Of a stretch of 7,269 nt of DNA, positions 6,042 through 7,269 are shown piece by piece. This DNA is from Verrucomicrobiales bacterium (GTDB lineage Bacteria > Verrucomicrobiota > Verrucomicrobiia > Methylacidiphilales > JAAUTS01): contig JAITHY010000212.1 of assembly GCA_031279715.1 (NCBI GenBank), positions 1 through 7,269 on the forward strand, in the 5' to 3' direction. Numbering within the stretch: position 1 is the first letter of the stretch; every line of letters starts with the position of its first letter. Below the pieces are notes generated by a model. It did not search any database and was not told the origin of the DNA. It saw only the letters and a list, made by a program, of their open reading frames with translations. The translations under genes were made by a program, and so were the position numbers.

Positions 6042-6090
6042 TAAAAAAATAAAACCCGCTGCGGCGCGAGCTTTTTCACCGTCGCGGGTT
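6042..6090 (-). terminator. Intrinsic terminator in the leader of the nrnA-truB-ribF operon
   Basis: On the minus strand AACCCGC (6084-6090) pairs with GCGGGTT (6053-6059). After one mismatch the stem continues four more pairs, including one G-U, around a 14-nt loop. The 3' arm runs straight into a T-rich tail, TTTTATTTTTTTAG. This is a good rho-independent terminator reading left. No minus-strand gene lies upstream of it in the window, so it most likely sits in the operon's own leader or ends a short antisense transcript. On the plus strand the following bases are not T-rich enough to terminate. Confidence 0.7.
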
Positions 6091-6103
6091 GAGTGTTTTG
6101 TTG

Positions 6104-6119
6104 GAAACGTAACCGTTTC
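6104..6119. repeat. Short palindrome in the divergent promoter region
   Basis: GAAACG-TAAC-CGTTTC is a perfect 6-bp inverted repeat with a 4-bp spacer, about 40 bp before GTG 6159. Its size and position suit a repressor or activator site. No regulator can be named. Confidence 0.4.
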
Positions 6120-6194
6120 GTCTCGCAATCGTAACAATTTTTCGCCAGTCTCGCCGCTGTGCATCACCAAATCAAACGCCTCGACCAGCGGCCC

Positions 6195-7269
6195 ATGACG
6201 GAGTCGCTGTTGGCGCGCAATCAGTGGCGGTTTCTCGGCTTGAACGCGGACGCAGTCATCAAATACTTTTTCGCCAGCAGCGCGTGGACGGCTATCGTCG
6301 TGCTGGCGCTCATCACCTTTTCATTGTTCCGCGAGGGGTTTGGCTTTTTTCCGCAACATTACCGCAACCTGGAAATTTACCGGCTGGCGGGATTGGAATT
6401 TGTGGACATTGCGCGCGACCAGAGAGACGCTTATGCGGCGCTGACGAGGCATTTGCAGGCGGTGCGGCAGGTGGACAACGCGGCACTGGCGCAATTGGCC
6501 GCTGAGTTTGACGCGGCGGGGGAGCCGTTGCGGGAGTGGCTTGACCGGTGGTCGCGGCATTGCGCGGCGGTGAAGGAACGCTGGAGCGTGGCGGAGGAGA
6601 ACCGGGTGGCGCGTGAGATGCTGTTGAAGTCGGGGATGACGGAGGAGGCGAATGAACTGGCGGTTGAGCATGTTGATTTTGCCAAAGAGACCGCATCGCT
6701 GACGGTGGCGCTGGCGGAACATCACGCCGTCAGCGCGGCGCTCGCGGCGCGGATGCGGGTGTTGCTGGCGTCGGTTGACCAGTTGCCGGACGCGCGGCTG
6801 CGGCATGAGTTGGCGCGGTTCAAGGTGGCGGGGGAGAAATACGAGGCGGCGTTGCCGCAGGTCGGGGAGCGTCTGTCCGCGTGGCGGCATGACCGGCCCG
6901 TGGCGTTTTACGAGTCGCTGACCAAGTTCAGTTTTGGCCGCAAGTGGGTGACGCAAAGTTTTTGGCAGGATTGGTATGGCATCATCCCGCTGTGTGTCGG
7001 CTCGCTGAGCATCAGCCTGGTGGCGCTCATCGTCGCGGTGCCGCTGGGTGTGGGGGCGGCGGTGTATGTCAACCAAATCGCCACGGCGCGGGAACAGAAG
7101 CTGATCAAGCCGTTGATTGAGTTCATCGCCGTCGTGCCGTCGGTGGTGCTGGGTTTTTTCGGCGTTGCGGTGCTGGGCGAGGCGCTGTGGGGGATGTCAG
7201 GGTGGGCTTGGTTGTCATGGGTGCCGGGCTTGCCGGGTCCTGAGCGGCTGAATATCCTCACGGCGGGCC
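6195..7269 (+). CDS. pstC: PstC-type phosphate ABC transporter permease, long form, partial at 3' end
   Basis: PstC is one of the two membrane subunits of the high-affinity phosphate importer PstSCAB. The frame stays open to the window edge, giving 358 residues here. A first membrane helix lies at about residues 22-48. An extended, charged and alanine-rich segment follows (about 55-250), probably helical and periplasmic. The typical permease core then begins: YGIIPLCVGSLSISLVALIVAVPLGVGAAVYV at 261-292, then KPLIEFIAVVPSVVLGFFGV at 305-324. The core blocks match PstC closely. The insertion is far longer than the loop in enterobacterial PstC. ATG 6195 is preferred, and GTG 6159 would add 12 residues. 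No clear ribosome binding site is seen. Further pst genes would be expected to the right. Confidence 0.87.
   Translation, partial: MTESLLARNQWRFLGLNADAVIKYFFASSAWTAIVVLALITFSLFREGFGFFPQHYRNLEIYRLAGLEFVDIARDQRDAYAALTRHLQAVRQVDNAALAQLAAEFDAAGEPLREWLDRWSRHCAAVKERWSVAEENRVAREMLLKSGMTEEANELAVEHVDFAKETASLTVALAEHHAVSAALAARMRVLLASVDQLPDARLRHELARFKVAGEKYEAALPQVGERLSAWRHDRPVAFYESLTKFSFGRKWVTQSFWQDWYGIIPLCVGSLSISLVALIVAVPLGVGAAVYVNQIATAREQKLIKPLIEFIAVVPSVVLGFFGVAVLGEALWGMSGWAWLSWVPGLPGPERLNILTAG

Larger units (their letters stand above)
5945..6194. other. Divergent intergenic region between nrnA and the pstC-like gene
   Basis: This region must hold the promoters for both directions. I see no strong sigma-70 pair for either. 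The best minus-strand candidate is an extended -10 (TGT-TACGAT, covering 6128-6133). It contains a terminator-like hairpin oriented to the left, a short palindrome and an 11-bp-phased repeat. Part of it may be coding if the alternative starts TTG 5998 or GTG 6159 are used. A 62-codon minus frame at 5982-6170 runs through the terminator hairpin and shows no known domain. Confidence 0.55.

Noticed and set aside
5982..6170. 62-codon minus-strand open frame in the divergent intergenic region
   Set aside because: It runs through the terminator hairpin, overlaps the possible nrnA start, and has neither a ribosome binding site nor a known domain.
6321..7076. 251-codon minus-strand frame opposite the pstC-like gene
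   Set aside because: Its composition is dominated by Arg, Pro, His and Gln as in shadow frames, while the plus frame has clear PstC blocks.
1..7269. CRISPR array, toxin-antitoxin pair or defence cluster
   Set aside because: No regularly spaced repeats are present. The methylase has no visible restriction partner in the window, and the small gene beside it gives no toxin or antitoxin signature.

Overview
The window looks like a bacterial chromosome with a small accessory segment at its left end and an ordinary housekeeping neighbourhood to the right. No marker fixes the taxon. The long PstC-type permease, the GC-rich codon use of the right half and the nrnA-truB-ribF order would suit Verrucomicrobiota or a relative, but that is a weak inference.

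Left part, about 1-2270 (accessory). The window opens inside a D12-class DNA adenine methyltransferase (C-terminal half only, DPPY motif visible). Its stop overlaps the start of a small gene resembling helix-turn-helix proteins. An intact ISL3-family insertion sequence (691-2004) sits in the last codons of that gene. It has imperfect terminal inverted repeats, an exact 8-bp target duplication (ACAAAAGG) and one 419-residue transposase. Removing the IS and one target copy restores the original end of the small gene, so only its last few residues were changed. After the IS comes an AT-rich, gene-free stretch with a separated 14-bp direct repeat and an 11-bp tandem repeat. It ends at the 3' end of a tRNA-Tyr gene. 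This layout fits an integrated element anchored at tRNA-Tyr, but no integrase or second attachment site lies in the window.

Middle part, about 2271-5998 (minus strand). tRNA-Tyr(GTA) has a good sigma-70-type promoter of its own. Upstream of it, in transcription order, run nrnA-like DHH phosphoesterase, truB, ribF and a gene for an unknown exported protein. The first three overlap by ATGA, and the fourth starts 27 bp after ribF. They are very probably one operon joining nanoRNA/pAp turnover, tRNA pseudouridylation and FMN/FAD synthesis.

Right part, about 5999-7269. A divergent intergenic region holds a strong minus-strand intrinsic terminator just ahead of the nrnA operon, with a competing hairpin, plus an 11-bp-phased repeat and a small palindrome near the pstC start. 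On the plus strand begins a PstC-type phosphate permease, cut by the window edge, with a predicted periplasmic insertion of about 200 residues between its first membrane helix and the permease core.
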